This document shows, piece after piece, positions 5,878 through 6,765 of a stretch of 6,765 nt of DNA. The stretch spans positions 3,844 to 10,608 of the forward strand of contig VBFX01000057.1 of NCBI GenBank assembly GCA_005889395.1, in the 5' to 3' direction. This stretch comes from Chloroflexota bacterium. GTDB taxonomy: Bacteria > Chloroflexota > Dormibacteria > CF-121. Numbering within the stretch: position 1 is the stretch's first letter; every line of letters begins with the position of its first letter. Made by a program: the position numbers and the translations under genes. Under the pieces are notes generated by a model, which was not told the DNA's origin, ran no database searches, and was given only the letters and a program-made list of their open reading frames with translations.

Positions 5878-5943
5878 TCGGATGCGCGACGCAGAGTTCG
5901 CGCGTGGTTCAGGCGGATGAGGACCCGCTGCTGTTACCTGCGA

Positions 5944-5972
5944 TTTATAGCATCGGATCTCCGCAAAGACAA
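5944..5972 (-). promoter_or_regulatory. Housekeeping-sigma promoter of the H1-like gene
   Basis: On the minus strand, TTGTCT (5972-5967), a 17-nt spacer and TATAAA (5949-5944) match -35 and -10 elements. The bases TGC just before the -10 give an extended -10. Transcription would start near 5937, leaving a leader of about 70 nt before the ATG at 5867. It sits right after the stop of the gamma-glutamyltransferase-like gene. Confidence 0.8.
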
Positions 5973-5992
5973 GCATTTCCCAATGTGCTGCA

Positions 5993-6765
5993 TCAGTAGC
6001 CGATGACGCTGCTGGTGCCTGGTCGCGGATCGCCGCCGCCGGTCAGCATCTCGCCCTCGATTCGGATGACTTGGGCGGCGCCCCCGGCGGCCCAGTCGCC
6101 GATGGGCTCTACGCTGTGGCCGCGCTCGCGCAGGGACCGAACGACTGCCTCGCCGAAGCGGGCCTCGAGGTTGAGGCTCGAGTCCGACCACGAGGTCTGG
6201 CCGCCCATCGTCCAGCGCGGCGCGTCGATCGCGGCTTGAAGCGGCATGCCGAGGTCGATCAGGTTGCTGATCAGCTGCAGGTTGGTCTGGACCTGCCAGA
6301 ACGACCCGGGCGTCCCGCCGACGACCCGCGGTAGCCCGTTCTGCAAGAGCATCCAGGAGTTCAGCGTGTGCACCGGTCGCTTGCCCGGCGCCAACCGGTT
6401 GGGGCTGTCCGGATCCAGGCTGAAGCAGCCCATCCGGTTGTTGAGCAGGATGCCCGTGTTCCCCGCCACGACGCCATTTCCAGCGTAGAGGCTGTGAATG
6501 TACGACACCACGTTGCGTGCCTCGTCGACCACGCAGAGATATGTCGTGTCGGGGTGTCCGGCGGGTTCGTGCGGGAGGGCGACCGCGCGGCCGGGGTCGA
6601 TGCGCTGCGCGAGCGCGCGCCCCCGCTCGGCCGAGATCATGTGGTCGACGACGGTGGGGGAGAATGCGGGATCGCCAACGTGGGTGAGCCGCTCCGTCAG
6701 GGCCAGCTTGTGGGCCTCCACTTGCAGGTGAACGCGATCGGCCGGATCGCTGGCGGGATCCAGCG
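5993..6765 (-). CDS. Gamma-glutamyltransferase-like enzyme, C-terminal part (5' end cut by window edge)
   Basis: This is the C-terminal 256 or so residues of a gamma-glutamyltransferase (GGT) family protein; the reading frame stays open to the right edge. Codons at the edge read VHLQVEAHKLAL, then RLTHVGDPAF, the end of the large subunit. The family is self-cleaving at a Thr that becomes the nucleophile of the small subunit. Here the site is DTTYLCVVDE, with the first Thr at 6547-6545 as the likely nucleophile. TTH in E. coli GGT is TTY here. Next come SLYAGNGVVAGNTGILLNNRM, then FSLDP, RLAPGKRPVHTL, and VVGGTPGSFWQVQTN, where GTPGS replaces the usual GSPGG or GTPGG. DAPRW and the C-terminal HSVEPIGDW follow. 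These variants fit a GGT-like subclass rather than classic glutathione hydrolase. The substrate is unknown. A V at 6721 is not the start. Confidence 0.88.
   Translation of the reverse strand, partial: LDPASDPADRVHLQVEAHKLALTERLTHVGDPAFSPTVVDHMISAERGRALAQRIDPGRAVALPHEPAGHPDTTYLCVVDEARNVVSYIHSLYAGNGVVAGNTGILLNNRMGCFSLDPDSPNRLAPGKRPVHTLNSWMLLQNGLPRVVGGTPGSFWQVQTNLQLISNLIDLGMPLQAAIDAPRWTMGGQTSWSDSSLNLEARFGEAVVRSLRERGHSVEPIGDWAAGGAAQVIRIEGEMLTGGGDPRPGTSSVIGY

Noticed and set aside
5395..6006. 203-residue plus-strand ORF opposite the H1-like gene
   Set aside because: It runs antisense over the promoter, RBS, coding repeats of the H1-like gene and shows no independent RBS or domain.
1..6765. CRISPR, tRNA, IS element or phage remnants
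   Set aside because: No spaced direct repeats, cloverleaf, transposase or terminal inverted repeats were seen; the only tandem repeats are the coding ones in the H1-like gene.

Overview
The window is GC-rich (about two-thirds G+C by eye) and gene-dense, with GTG starts, ATGA overlaps, strong Shine-Dalgarno sites on some genes and apparently leaderless starts on others. That combination fits a high-GC bacterium with Gram-positive-like expression, such as Chloroflexota, Ca. Dormibacterota or an actinobacterium. No rRNA or signature gene is present, so the phylum is only a guess. I see no mobile element, CRISPR array, tRNA or phage gene; it looks like ordinary chromosome.

Left part, 1-2284. A WYL-family transcriptional regulator, cut by the left edge, is translationally coupled to a small cupin. 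One base after the cupin ends, a convergent gene on the minus strand ends. This gene encodes an SDR-fold protein that keeps the fold and the catalytic Asn and Ser but has Ser and Arg where the catalytic Tyr and Lys should be. Upstream of it on the minus strand lies a 69-residue zinc-ribbon protein, which overlaps by ATGA the end of a divergent uracil-DNA glycosylase-like gene. The minus-strand order is therefore UDG-like, zinc ribbon, SDR-like.

Middle part, 3028-4732. A single-domain rhodanese is divergent from the UDG-like gene and is followed by an RmuC-family protein with an N-terminal membrane anchor. UDG-like and RmuC proteins suggest a loose DNA-maintenance theme, but the rhodanese and RmuC genes are separated by about 100 bases and may not be one operon.

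Right part, 4733-6765, all on the minus strand. A gamma-glutamyltransferase-like enzyme is cut by the right edge. Next comes a self-contained transcription unit for a lysine-rich, histone-H1-tail-like protein, with a consensus promoter, strong RBS, decapeptide repeats and an intrinsic terminator. The last gene encodes a secreted, membrane-anchored protein with an IPT/TIG-like domain.

The points most worth following are the SDR without its Tyr-Lys pair, the UDG-like protein with a degenerate first active-site motif but family-4-like cysteine spacing, the H1-like repeat protein, and two GTG starts placed exactly 6 nt after TANNNT boxes, which suggests leaderless transcripts. I found no clear new multi-gene system.
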